Shown piece by piece: positions 28,101 through 35,447 of a stretch of DNA of 64,000 bases. A model generated the notes under the pieces. The model saw nothing but the letters and a program-made list of their open reading frames with translations. It searched no databases and was not told where the DNA came from. The position numbers were made by a program, and so were the translations under genes. The stretch spans positions 1,224,486-1,288,485 of the forward strand of contig NZ_LMDC01000001.1 in NCBI RefSeq assembly GCF_001425705.1, written 5' to 3'. How positions within the stretch are numbered: the stretch's first letter is position 1; each line of letters begins with the position of its first letter. The stretch is from Pelomonas sp. Root1217. Lineage in GTDB: Bacteria > Pseudomonadota > Gammaproteobacteria > Burkholderiales > Burkholderiaceae_C.

Positions 28101-28613
28101 GGCGTGCATGTGACGCTGCGCGGCGCGCTGGAACCCTGGCATGTGATGGGCGAGGAAGGCTCGGCCGGCGGCAATGTGCGCTATGTGGACGCGTCGCTGG
28201 AACGGATGGAGCTGCTCGTCACCGGCCTCGTTGACCCGCGCCACCGTGTGACGGTCAACGGCGTGCCCGTGCCGCTGCAGCCCACGGGCCGCGTCGGCGA
28301 GTTCGTCTGCGGCGTGCGCTACCGCGCCTGGCTGCCGGAGTCGGCCCTGCACCCCACCATCCCCATCCACGCGCCGCTGACGCTGGACCTTGTCGACACC
28401 TGGCAGAACCGGTCCTTGGGCGGCTGCCGTTACTCGGTCGCGCACCCGGGCGGGCGCAATTACGAGACGCTGCCGGTCAACGCCTACGAGGCCGAGAGCC
28501 GCCGCCTGGCGCGCTTTGCGGCGATGGGCCACACGCCGGGCCGTGTCGAAGTGAAAGAGCCGCAACGCAGCTTGGAGTTCCCGTTCACGCTGGATCTGCG
28601 CAAGGTGGGTTGA
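25182..28613 (+). CDS. Transglutaminase-like protein fused to DUF2126
   Basis: A 1143-residue protein. The N-terminal beta domain (VALKHVTRYKYDRPVSLGPQ) and transglutaminase-like domain (to about residue 270) have Cys180 (GSCRDSGW), His229 (DLHAWCE) and Asp245 (LDPTSG) as catalytic triad. The remainder is DUF2126, which begins near LTMGGEPTFVSIDDRD and includes FHFGQGKWYPGEQLPRW-like and DGRHTGTGGGNHFVLGG segments. A Gly/Ala-rich linker (about residues 580-605) interrupts DUF2126 and may be a local expansion. It probably cleaves or forms amide bonds on the product of the preceding ATP-grasp and alpha-E proteins. Its stop is directly followed by the operator of the toxin-antitoxin pair. Confidence 0.92.
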   Translation: MSIHVALKHVTRYKYDRPVSLGPQVVRLRPAPHCRTPVLSYSLRIEPADHFINWQQDPFANYLARLVFPEKTTEFTVTVDLVAEMSVYNPFDFFLEEHAQTFPFKYDEVQQIELAPYLQVEPLTPLLAAYLKEIPLDRRSTNDFLVELNQKVQGSVSYLIRMEPGVQTPEETLEKASGSCRDSGWLLVQLMRHLGLAARFVSGYLIQLTPDEKALDGPSGTEVDFTDLHAWCEVYLPGAGWIGLDPTSGLLAGEGHIPLAATPTPGSAAPISGAVDKAEVEFEHEMSVTRIYESPRVTKPYTEEQWAEVLKLGEQVDRELAAGDVRLTMGGEPTFVSIDDRDAPEWNTEALGPTKRIHAQQLTHRLRDEYGQGGFLHFGQGKWYPGEQLPRWALSIYWRADGQPCWRNPEWFADEREGHAYTSTHAQAFMSALTRRLALPDSHVEPAYEDTFYYLWRERRLPVNVDPFDSRLDDEMERARLRRIFEQGLAEVVGYVLPIAHSGDSPALAGTRWQTGPWFFRDDRLYLHPGDSPMGWRLPLDSLPWVSKGDYPYLIEQDPFAPRGMLPAAAALRVQTLGVTSAGPVPGQLRGGKAGGAGGAAAGGAGGTSDGSTRVAPGRFESARDVTRTALCVEARDPRRANGPAAERKGKASGVLYVFMPPLEKLEHYLELLTAVEAACEDTGYKIVLEGYPPPRDPRLKLLQVTPDPGVIEVNIHPAHNWRELVDHTEFLYEAARLTRLSSEKFMIDGRHTGTGGGNHFVLGGATPADSPFLRRPALLASLLAYWHNHPSLSYLFSGLFIGPTSQSPRVDEARNDQLRELEIALGEIHKLGDNVAPWLIDRTLRNVLVDVTGNTHRSEFCIDKLYSPDSATGRLGLLELRAFEMPPHARMSIVQQLLLRALVTRFWNKPYRAPLVRWGTELHDRCLLPHFVREDFADVMQDMREAGYAFDANWFAPHFEFRFPKYGEFVARGVHVTLRGALEPWHVMGEEGSAGGNVRYVDASLERMELLVTGLVDPRHRVTVNGVPVPLQPTGRVGEFVCGVRYRAWLPESALHPTIPIHAPLTLDLVDTWQNRSLGGCRYSVAHPGGRNYETLPVNAYEAESRRLARFAAMGHTPGRVEVKEPQRSLEFPFTLDLRKVG

Positions 28614-28633
28614 TGTAGCACAATTGCGCTACA
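28614..28633. promoter_or_regulatory. Near-perfect 20-bp palindrome, likely antitoxin operator
   Basis: TGTAGCACAATTGCGCTACA is symmetric at 18 of 20 positions. It begins at the base after the DUF2126 stop and lies 14 bases before the antitoxin start. Ribbon-helix-helix antitoxins bind such palindromes to repress their own promoter, so autoregulation is likely. Confidence 0.6.
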
Positions 28634-28647
28634 GCATTGGAGCCCCC

Positions 28648-28932
28648 ATGTCGACGACGACCATTCGCCTGGAAGACGACTTGAAGGAACGCGTGAGCGA
28701 AGCCGCCGCGCGGGCCGGCAAGACGGCGCATGCCTTCATCCGTGATGCCATTGTCGAGTCGGTTGAGCAGGCGGAATTCGATGCGGAGACGGACAGGATC
28801 TGCGAGGAGCGCTGGACCGAGTTCCTGAAGACTGGCGAAGCCGTCAGCCTTGACGAAGCCAAGGCGTACTTCGATGCCAAGGTTGCCGGTAAGCCGGCGG
28901 CACTGCCGAAGCCGCGCAAGATTCTCGGATGA
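28648..28932 (+). CDS. Ribbon-helix-helix antitoxin
   Basis: A 94-residue protein with an N-terminal ribbon-helix-helix DNA-binding motif: strand TTIRLEDDLKERV, then helices SEAAARAGKTAHAFIRDAIVE. The C-terminal part (EERWTEFLKTGEAVSLDEAKAYFD) is the usual toxin-binding tail of CopG/ParD-type antitoxins. The ATG at 28648 starts the conserved fold. Its stop overlaps the toxin start (ATGA). A palindrome at 28614-28633 is the probable operator. The pair sits between two ATP-grasp loci. Confidence 0.88.
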   Translation: MSTTTIRLEDDLKERVSEAAARAGKTAHAFIRDAIVESVEQAEFDAETDRICEERWTEFLKTGEAVSLDEAKAYFDAKVAGKPAALPKPRKILG

Positions 28933-29213
28933 CGCGTGTCGAGCTTGGACGCGGTGCAATTGACGATCTGGACCGCATCACGGATTTTCTGATGGCGCAC
29001 GATGCTGACAACGCCGTCGAGCGCAAAGACGAGTTGCTCGATGCGCTGCGTGTGCTGACTTACGCGCCAGAAATCGGACGCCGTGCCGGCACCGGAACTC
29101 GTGAACTGGTCGTCGGCCGCGCTGCACGAGGTTACGTTGTTCGCTACCGATACATGCCGAGCGCTGATGTGGCCGTTGTAATCTCGATTCGCCACCAGCG
29201 CGAATCGCGCTAA
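28929..29213 (+). CDS. RelE/ParE-family toxin
   Basis: A 94-residue protein with the RelE/ParE fold: helix AIDDLDRITDFLMAHDADNAVERKDELLDAL, then ALRVLTYAPEIGRRAGTGTRELVVGR and strands GYVVRYRYMPSADVAVVISIRHQRE. The length and the final IRHQRE are typical of ParE-type toxins. Some relatives poison gyrase and others cut mRNA, so the target is not clear. It is translationally coupled to the antitoxin by a four-base overlap. Confidence 0.88.
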   Translation: MTRVELGRGAIDDLDRITDFLMAHDADNAVERKDELLDALRVLTYAPEIGRRAGTGTRELVVGRAARGYVVRYRYMPSADVAVVISIRHQRESR

Positions 29214-29223
29214 GACCCGAAGC

Positions 29224-30108
29224 ATGCGCATCGAAATCGAACCCGGCGTCCGCCTCTTCGTCGACATCGAGGGCCTGGGCTTTGAGCCCGTCGGCCCGGA
29301 GCTGCGCGAGAAGCCCACGCTGATCCTCGTCCATGGCGGCCCGGGTTTCGACCACACGGCCTTCCGGCCCTTCTTCAGCCGCTTCACCGACCTCTGCCAG
29401 GTCGTCTACTTCGACCAGCGCGGCCATGGCCGCAGCGACCCGCGCCCGGCAGATGAGTGGGTGCTGGATGTCTTCGCCGACGACATCGTGCGGCTGTGCG
29501 ACGCGCTGGGCGTCGTCAAGCCCATCGTGCTGGGCCAGAGCTTCGGTGGCTTCGTCGCGCAGCGCTATCTGGCCCGCCACCCGGAGCACCCGGGCAAGGT
29601 CGTGCTGTCCAGCACCTCGCATCACTTCGGGCTGGAACGCAAGATCGAGCGTTTTGGTGCGCTGGGCGGGCCGGACGCCGCGGTCGCCACGCGCGAGTTC
29701 TGGGAGAACCCCGGCCCGGCCAGCTGGGCCGTGTATGAAAAGGTCTGCCGCCGCCTCTACAACACCCAGCTCAAGAACCCGAACGCCGGCGGCTGGATGA
29801 TGTTCAAGCCGGAGATCCTGTTCGCCCACACCCGCACCGAGCTGCGCGACATGGACCTGCGGCCGGGCCTGGCGAATGTGCAATGCCCGGTGCTGGTCAT
29901 GGCCGGCGAGCAGGACCCGGTCACGCCGCCGCAGGACGCCGAAGAGATCGTTGCCGCGCTGCCGGCGCAATGGGTGCAGTTCGAGCGCTTTGCCAACGTG
30001 GGCCATGGCGCCTGGCGCGATGACCCGGAGGCGGCCGAGCGCGTGTTGCGCGCCTTCCTGTCGCCGCGTGGCCAGGTCGCCAGCGAGCCGGGCTTGCCGG
30101 CGCCCTGA
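29224..30108 (+). CDS. Alpha/beta hydrolase (proline iminopeptidase-like)
   Basis: A 294-residue alpha/beta hydrolase. The oxyanion motif HGGPGFDHTAF, nucleophile Ser in GQSFGGFVAQ, Asp in GEQDPVTPP and His in VGHGAW form a complete active site. The N-terminus (GVRLFVDIEG, then DQRGHGRSD) is like prolyl iminopeptidases and related peptidases or haloperoxidase-like enzymes. No signal peptide is present. It follows the toxin gene by ten bases on the same strand, yet belongs to no toxin system known to me; a peptide-cleaving role alongside the ATP-grasp loci is possible but unproven. Confidence 0.9.
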   Translation: MRIEIEPGVRLFVDIEGLGFEPVGPELREKPTLILVHGGPGFDHTAFRPFFSRFTDLCQVVYFDQRGHGRSDPRPADEWVLDVFADDIVRLCDALGVVKPIVLGQSFGGFVAQRYLARHPEHPGKVVLSSTSHHFGLERKIERFGALGGPDAAVATREFWENPGPASWAVYEKVCRRLYNTQLKNPNAGGWMMFKPEILFAHTRTELRDMDLRPGLANVQCPVLVMAGEQDPVTPPQDAEEIVAALPAQWVQFERFANVGHGAWRDDPEAAERVLRAFLSPRGQVASEPGLPAP

Positions 30109-30229
30109 GCGGTGATCGGCGCCGGCCGGCGCACCCCCCGCAGCCCCGGGCCGGCGCTGCGCGGACATTGCTCGACAATGCCTTTTCCGCCTTCTTCGCG
30201 CCGCATGACTGCATCGATCCGTCTCTCCC

Positions 30230-32878
30230 ATGTCTGAGCTCACCCCCAGCCAGTGGAGCCTGCTTCCCGACGAGCCCGAGGAGGTGCTGGCGCCCGACCC
30301 GCTGGCGCTTGCTGCTTCGGCCGCGCTGCGCAGCCGTGACGGCCACTTCTATGAGCTGACCGGCCAGGTCAACCAGCCCGGCGAGCCCCAGGGCGGCCTC
30401 ACCGAGCGCTGGCGCCGTTTCTTCGCCGCTGGCGGTGCGGCGGGCTGGCAAGAGCTCAGCGCCAAGGCCCTGCGCGTGCAGCGCCGCGTGCTGGAGGACG
30501 GTGCCAGCTACAACGTGCACAGCGATGCCCCGCCGCTGCCCGGCCAGGACGAGAGAGAGGGCGCGCCGCTGGCCCGCCACTGGCCGCTGGAACTGTTGCC
30601 CATGCTCATCGAGCCGGACGAGTGGCGCCATATCGAGGCCGGCATCGCCCAGCGCTCGCGCTTGCTCAACGCCGTCATGGCCGACACCTACGGCGAGCGC
30701 AAGCTGTTGAGCGAAGGCCTGCTGCCCGCGTCGCTGGTGCTGGCCCACCCGCAATACCTGCGCGGCATGCACGGAGCCAAGCCAGCCGCCGGTGTTCACC
30801 TGCATGTGCTGGCCTTCGACCTGACGCGCGCTAACGACGGCCATTGGTGGGTGGTCGGCCAGCGCACGCAGGCGGCGTCGGGCCTGGGCTATGTGCTCGA
30901 GAACCGCCTCATCATTGCCCAGCAGTTTCCGGAAGCCTTCCGGCAGATGGCCGTGCAGCGGCTGGCGGCGAGCTACCGCGATTTCATCCAGACCCTGACC
31001 CAGCTGTCACCCGCCGGCGAGCGCAGCCGTGTCGCGCTGTTGACGCCGGGCCCGCGCAACGAGACTTATTTCGAGCAGGCCTTCCTGGCGCGTTATCTCG
31101 GCATCACCCTCGTCGAAGGCGCCGACCTGACGGTGCGCGCGGACAAGGTCTATCTCAAGACGCTGGCCGGCCTGGAGCGCGTGCATGTGCTGCTGCGCCG
31201 CGTCGACGACACCTGGCTGGACCCGCTGGAACTGCGCGCCGACTCCATCCTGGGCGTGCCGGGCCTGCTGCAGGCAGCGCGTGCAGGCGAGGTCGTCATC
31301 GCCAATGCGCCCGGCGCCGGCTGGCTGGAAAGCCCCGGCCTGTCGGCCTTCTGGCCCGGCGTGGCCGAGGCCCTGCTCGGCGAGGAACTGACGCTGCCGG
31401 CCATCCAGAGCTGGTGGTGCGGCGAGGACAACGCCTGGCGCAGGTTGCGTCCGCGGCTGGCCGAATTCGTCGTCGTGCCGACCTTTTCGGCCAGCAGTAC
31501 GACGCGCAGCTTCTCGCCCATCGTCGCCGCGGAACTGACCGACGAGCAGCTCTGGGAGCTGGCCGAGCGTATCGACGCCGACCCCACCGCCTACACCTTG
31601 CAGGCCCGGGTCAAGCCCACCAAGCAGCCGGTCTGGACGCGCGGCGCGCTGGAGCCGCGCGTGGCCGTGCTGCGCGTCTTCGCAATGACCGACGGCCAGG
31701 GCGGCTGGAAGGTGCTGCCCGGCGGCCTGGCGCGCGTGGCGCCCAAGCGCGACCCCCTGGCCGATGCCTGGCTGTCCATCCAGCGCGGCAGCTTGAGCGC
31801 CGACACCTGGGTCATGACCGACGGCGAGGTCGACCCGACGACGCTGCTGGCCCAGCCGCTGCAGGCCGCCGACCTGCGCGACGTGCACTGGACGGTGACC
31901 AGCCGCGCCGCCGAGAATCTGTTCTGGCTGGGCCGCTACACCGAGCGTGCCGAGAACAGCGCCCGGCTGGCGCGTCATGTCATCGAGGCCAGCGTCATGG
32001 TGCAGCGCGGCGCGATGCCGCCGCCCATGCTGCCGCTGCTGGACGCGCTGGCACGCCGCCATGGCCTCGTCGGCGCCAAGGCGCCCGCGGCCGAGGACGA
32101 TCCGCGCGGTTTCGAGCGTGCGATCCTGACGGCCCTGCTGCCGGCGTCCGGCGAGACCAGCGTCGGCTGGAACCTGCGTGCGCTGCAGTCCTGCGCCCAG
32201 GCGCTGCGCGAGCGCCTGTCGCCCGAGGCCTGGCGCCTCATCCACGAAACAGCCGCCCAGTTCGAGCAGCATCTGCGCGCCGTGTTAGACCGCCCCGGCC
32301 CGGCCACGCCGGTGACCGATGTGCTCAATGTGCTGGCGCGCGCCGACACCCACCTGGCCGCCATCACCGGCGCCCAGACCGACCGCATGACGCGCGATGA
32401 CGGCTGGCGGCTGCTGTCCATCGGCCGCCAGATCGAGCGCCTGTCCTTTCATGCCGAGGTGCTGGCCGAGACTTTCGAACATGGCTTGGCGCTGACCGAG
32501 GACGGCTTCGGCCTGCTGCTGGGCGTGTTCGACTCGACCATCACCTACCGTGCCCAGTTCCAGGCGCGCCGCGAGGCACCGCCATTGCTGCACCTGCTGG
32601 TGCACGACACCGACAACCCGCGGTCGCTGGCCTGGGTGGCGCGCACGCTGCGCGACCGCTTCGCCAAGCTGGCCCGCCACGATCCCGGCTGGGCCGCCGA
32701 CATCGCTGCCGAGCTGCCCGTGCCAGAGGCCTGGCCACTGGCCGAACTGGCTGCGTCAGGGCTGGCCCTTGTCGAGCACCTGACGCGCGCAGCGGCCCAG
32801 GCGGGCGAGCTGTCCAGCCTGATCAGCCAGCGTTATTTCGCGCATGTGCTGGGTGCCGAGCAGAGGGTCTGGCAATGA
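30230..32878 (+). CDS. Circularly permuted ATP-grasp protein fused to alpha-E domain
   Basis: An 882-residue fusion. Residues 1 to about 545 form a circularly permuted ATP-grasp domain (MLIEPDEWRHIEAGIAQR, GLGYVLENRLIIAQQFPE, LTPGPRNETYFEQAFLARYL, RADSILGVPGL, TTRSFSPIVAAEL). Residues about 550-880 are an alpha-E domain with LFWLGRYTERAENSARLARH and a weaker second repeat. It is thus a single-chain version of the separate proteins at 22581 and 24216, but diverged enough to be an ancient paralogue. Its stop overlaps the following transglutaminase start (ATGA), indicating coupled expression. The substrate is unknown. Confidence 0.92.
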   Translation: MSELTPSQWSLLPDEPEEVLAPDPLALAASAALRSRDGHFYELTGQVNQPGEPQGGLTERWRRFFAAGGAAGWQELSAKALRVQRRVLEDGASYNVHSDAPPLPGQDEREGAPLARHWPLELLPMLIEPDEWRHIEAGIAQRSRLLNAVMADTYGERKLLSEGLLPASLVLAHPQYLRGMHGAKPAAGVHLHVLAFDLTRANDGHWWVVGQRTQAASGLGYVLENRLIIAQQFPEAFRQMAVQRLAASYRDFIQTLTQLSPAGERSRVALLTPGPRNETYFEQAFLARYLGITLVEGADLTVRADKVYLKTLAGLERVHVLLRRVDDTWLDPLELRADSILGVPGLLQAARAGEVVIANAPGAGWLESPGLSAFWPGVAEALLGEELTLPAIQSWWCGEDNAWRRLRPRLAEFVVVPTFSASSTTRSFSPIVAAELTDEQLWELAERIDADPTAYTLQARVKPTKQPVWTRGALEPRVAVLRVFAMTDGQGGWKVLPGGLARVAPKRDPLADAWLSIQRGSLSADTWVMTDGEVDPTTLLAQPLQAADLRDVHWTVTSRAAENLFWLGRYTERAENSARLARHVIEASVMVQRGAMPPPMLPLLDALARRHGLVGAKAPAAEDDPRGFERAILTALLPASGETSVGWNLRALQSCAQALRERLSPEAWRLIHETAAQFEQHLRAVLDRPGPATPVTDVLNVLARADTHLAAITGAQTDRMTRDDGWRLLSIGRQIERLSFHAEVLAETFEHGLALTEDGFGLLLGVFDSTITYRAQFQARREAPPLLHLLVHDTDNPRSLAWVARTLRDRFAKLARHDPGWAADIAAELPVPEAWPLAELAASGLALVEHLTRAAAQAGELSSLISQRYFAHVLGAEQRVWQ

Positions 32879-33807
32879 CGGACGTCAAGCTCGCCGTCCA
32901 TCACGTCACCGAGTACACCTACGAGGCCTCGGTGGAATGGGCCTATCACGCCGCCTGCCTGGCGCCGCGCCACACGCCCTGGCAAAAGGTCAGCGACTGG
33001 CGACTCAACATCGACCCGCTGCCGGACGGCTGGGGCGTTGAGGGGCTGGAGCTGGACACGGGCGAACTGGCCCGGCATCTGCGTCGCGACCCCTGGGGCA
33101 ACCGGCACCTGAGCTTTGGCCATGCGCGCGTGCATGAACGCCTCGTCGTCGACAGCCGTTTCGAGGCGGAGCTCAGCGCCCGCCCGGTGCCCGAGCCCGG
33201 CCGCGGGCAGGCCTGGGAGGCCGTTGCGGCCGGCCTGCGCTACCGCGCTGGCCGTGCGCTGCAGGAGGCCGACGAGTTCGCGCTCGCCTCCAACTACGCC
33301 GCACCCGACGAGACGCTGCGCGCCTATGCGCGCCGCGCCTTTTCGCCCGGCCGCACGCTGGCCGCCGGTGGCCTGTCGCTGATGCACCAGATCCACACCG
33401 ACCTGCGCTATCTGCCGCAGAGCACGACGGTGGCGACCCGCGCCGCCGACGCGCTGGCCCTGCGCAGCGGCGTCTGCCAGGACTTCGCCCACGTCTTCAT
33501 CGCCGCCTGCCGCTCACTGGGCCTGGCGGCGCGCTATGTGAGCGGCTATCTGCTGACACGCCCGCCCGAGGGCGTGACCAAACTTGTCGGCGCGGATGCC
33601 TCGCATGCCTGGGTTGAACTGTGGTGCCCCGAGCAGGGCTGGCTGGCCCTGGATCCGACCAATGCCGTGCCTGCGGGCCTGGACCACGTCACGCTGGCCT
33701 GGGGCCGCGACTATGCCGACGTGGCGCCGCTGCGCGGCGTGCTGCGCGGCGGCGGCGTGGCGACGCTGCGCGTAGGCGTGGCGGTGGAGCCGGTCCAGGA
33801 GGTATGA
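32875..33807 (+). CDS. Transglutaminase-like cysteine peptidase-fold protein
   Basis: A 310-residue protein with an N-terminal beta domain (LAVHHVTEYTYEASVEWAYH) and a transglutaminase-like core. The triad is Cys201 (GVCQDFAHVF), His244 (ADASHAWVEL) and Asp260 (LDPTN). It is the partner of the fused ATP-grasp/alpha-E protein, whose stop it overlaps by four bases. Unlike the protein at 25182 it lacks DUF2126. Members of the family may hydrolyse or transfer amide bonds; no substrate is established. Confidence 0.92.
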   Translation: MTDVKLAVHHVTEYTYEASVEWAYHAACLAPRHTPWQKVSDWRLNIDPLPDGWGVEGLELDTGELARHLRRDPWGNRHLSFGHARVHERLVVDSRFEAELSARPVPEPGRGQAWEAVAAGLRYRAGRALQEADEFALASNYAAPDETLRAYARRAFSPGRTLAAGGLSLMHQIHTDLRYLPQSTTVATRAADALALRSGVCQDFAHVFIAACRSLGLAARYVSGYLLTRPPEGVTKLVGADASHAWVELWCPEQGWLALDPTNAVPAGLDHVTLAWGRDYADVAPLRGVLRGGGVATLRVGVAVEPVQEV

Positions 33808-33810
33808 CCG

Positions 33811-34188
33811 GTGAGCCGCCGGCGAATCCTCTGCGCGCTGGCGGTCATCCTGGTTCTCGTCGCCGCCGGCTGGGCCTGTGAAGAGGCGGGACTTTCCCAG
33901 ATGTCCGACGTGCTTCAGCGTCGGTGGGATTGCTGGGCCGAACAGACCCGCACCAGAGCCACCTGTGCGCCACAGCGCCACGTCGCGCATGACGACGCGG
34001 ACTGGTGCGAGTCGGCCGTGGCGGCCTGCCGCGCCAAGGGTTTTGATCGCGCCGCCGAGGCCGCCGAAGCGAACTGGGGTCGCTGGCAGGCGACTGGGGC
34101 CATGTTCAGGATCCTGGCCGCGCTGGCATCTGTGGCGCTCGTGTTGAGCGTCGGCTGGCGATGGATGACGCGGCGCCGCTCCGGGTGA
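33811..34188 (+). CDS. Small two-helix membrane protein with paired cysteines
   Basis: A 125-residue protein starting at a GTG three bases after the transglutaminase stop. A hydrophobic segment at about 6-23 (ILCALAVILVLVAAGWAC) and a second at about 98-116 (FRILAALASVALVLSVGW) flank a polar region with four spaced cysteines (DCWAEQ, TCAPQ, WCESAVAACRAKG). With both ends cytoplasmic, that region would be periplasmic and the cysteines could form disulfides. It is not a family I recognise; its place suggests a link to the preceding operon. Confidence 0.62.
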   Translation: MSRRRILCALAVILVLVAAGWACEEAGLSQMSDVLQRRWDCWAEQTRTRATCAPQRHVAHDDADWCESAVAACRAKGFDRAAEAAEANWGRWQATGAMFRILAALASVALVLSVGWRWMTRRRSG

Positions 34189-34221
34189 GCGTGACGATCG
34201 AGCCGGCAGCAGCGATGTCGC

Positions 34222-34815
34222 TCAGCCGCGCAGCAAGGGCAGCACTGAGACGACCATCAGCGTCGCAGCGCCCCAGTTGAAGGCCTTGAGCGCGCGCGGT
34301 CGGTGCAGCCAGCGGCGCATCTGCTCGCCCAGCAGCGCCCAGGAGCCGCAGCAGGGCAGGTTGACGAGCACGAAGACGGCAGTCACTGCCGGCATGCCGA
34401 GCTCGCCGTAGGCCGTCACGGCCGTCAGCGCCATCGCCCAGGCCTTGGGGTTGACGACCTGGAACAGCGCCGCAGCGCCGAAGCCCATGGGGCGGCTGTT
34501 GCCACTGCCGCCCGCCGTGGGCGGCGCGGCGGTCGCGACGCGAAAGGCCAGATAGAGCAGATAGCCCAAGCTCGCCCACTTCAGCACATCGTGCAGGCCG
34601 GGAAAGCGGGAGAAGACCTCACCCAGGCCCAGGCCGACGAGCACCAGCATGACGCCGAAGCCGAAGCTGATGCCCAGCAGATGGGGCAGGCTGCGCCGCC
34701 AGCCGAAGTGGGTGCCCGAGGCCAGCAGCATCAGGTTGTTGGGGCCGGGCGTGATCGAGGTGACGAAGGCGAAGCCGGCCAGGGCGGCCAGGGTGCTGAG
34801 AGTGGCGGTTTCCAT
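34222..34815 (-). CDS. LysE/RhtB family amino acid exporter
   Basis: A 197-residue inner-membrane protein with about six hydrophobic segments. The N-terminal TSITPGPNNLML motif is diagnostic of LysE/RhtB exporters, and FQVVNPKAWAMAL is the second family signature. It is expected to export an amino acid or amino-acid-like compound. The ATG at 34815 is chosen because the further 24 residues possible upstream (start 34887) are not membrane-family sequence and would overlap the divergent regulator promoter. An Lrp-type regulator is transcribed divergently from 34900, the usual pairing for such exporters. Confidence 0.9.
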   Translation of the reverse strand: METATLSTLAALAGFAFVTSITPGPNNLMLLASGTHFGWRRSLPHLLGISFGFGVMLVLVGLGLGEVFSRFPGLHDVLKWASLGYLLYLAFRVATAAPPTAGGSGNSRPMGFGAAALFQVVNPKAWAMALTAVTAYGELGMPAVTAVFVLVNLPCCGSWALLGEQMRRWLHRPRALKAFNWGAATLMVVSVLPLLRG

Positions 34816-34899
34816 GGCACGCAACTCTAGGCAGGCTGGCGTCGAATGGGTTTGCGTTCTGCGGTGTCGGGGTGCGCCCATGTGCAATCATCTGCGGCC

Positions 34900-35343
34900 A
34901 TGGATGCGATCGACGAGAAGATCTTGCGTGAGCTGGCCCGCGATGGCCGTGTCACCAATGCCGAACTGGCCCAACGCATTGCGCTGAGCCCGTCTGCCTG
35001 TCTGCGCCGTGTGCAGGAGCTGGAGAGAGTGGGCGTCATCAAGGGCTACCGCGCCGTGCTGGACCCGGGGCGGCTGGGCCTGGGTTTCGTGGCCTACGTG
35101 GCCATCGGCTTGTCGCGCCACACGCTGGACGAGCAGCTGAGCTTTGAGCAGGCGATGAAGGATTGCCCGGTGGTGCGGGAGTGCCACAACGTGACCGGCG
35201 CCTTCGAATACCTGCTGCGCGTCGAGGTGGCCGACCTGCCAGCCTACAAGCGCTTCCATGCCGACGTGCTGGGCGGCCTGCCGCAGGTCAGCATGATCAC
35301 CAGCTACATCGTCATGGATTCGCCCAAGGACGATCGAGGCTAA
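34900..35343 (+). CDS. Lrp/AsnC family transcriptional regulator
   Basis: A 147-residue regulator. The N-terminal helix-turn-helix (DEKILRELARDGRVTNAELAQRIALSPSACLRRV) and C-terminal RAM ligand-binding domain (VRECHNVTGAFEYLLRVEVADL) are both present. It probably senses an amino acid and controls the divergent LysE exporter across an 84-base gap. The ATG at 34900 starts the family sequence MDAIDEKIL. A 75-bp inverted-repeat element follows the stop. Confidence 0.9.
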   Translation: MDAIDEKILRELARDGRVTNAELAQRIALSPSACLRRVQELERVGVIKGYRAVLDPGRLGLGFVAYVAIGLSRHTLDEQLSFEQAMKDCPVVRECHNVTGAFEYLLRVEVADLPAYKRFHADVLGGLPQVSMITSYIVMDSPKDDRG

Positions 35344-35356
35344 CGATGAAGGAAAT

Positions 35357-35431
35357 GCAACCACAGAGGCACTGAGGCACTGAGAAAACCCCTCTTGGAT
35401 GTTCTCTGTGGCTCAGTGCCTCTGTGGTTGC
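35357..35431. repeat. Inverted-repeat element with perfect 20-bp arms
   Basis: GCAACCACAGAGGCACTGAG (35357-35376) and its exact reverse complement (35412-35431) enclose 35 bases. It fills the gap between two convergent genes, so its long hairpin may end transcription from both sides. The AACCACAGAGGCACTGAG type of arm recalls short non-coding repeats of betaproteobacteria. It has no coding capacity. Confidence 0.8.
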
Positions 35432-35447
35432 CTTTTGAGAATTCGCC

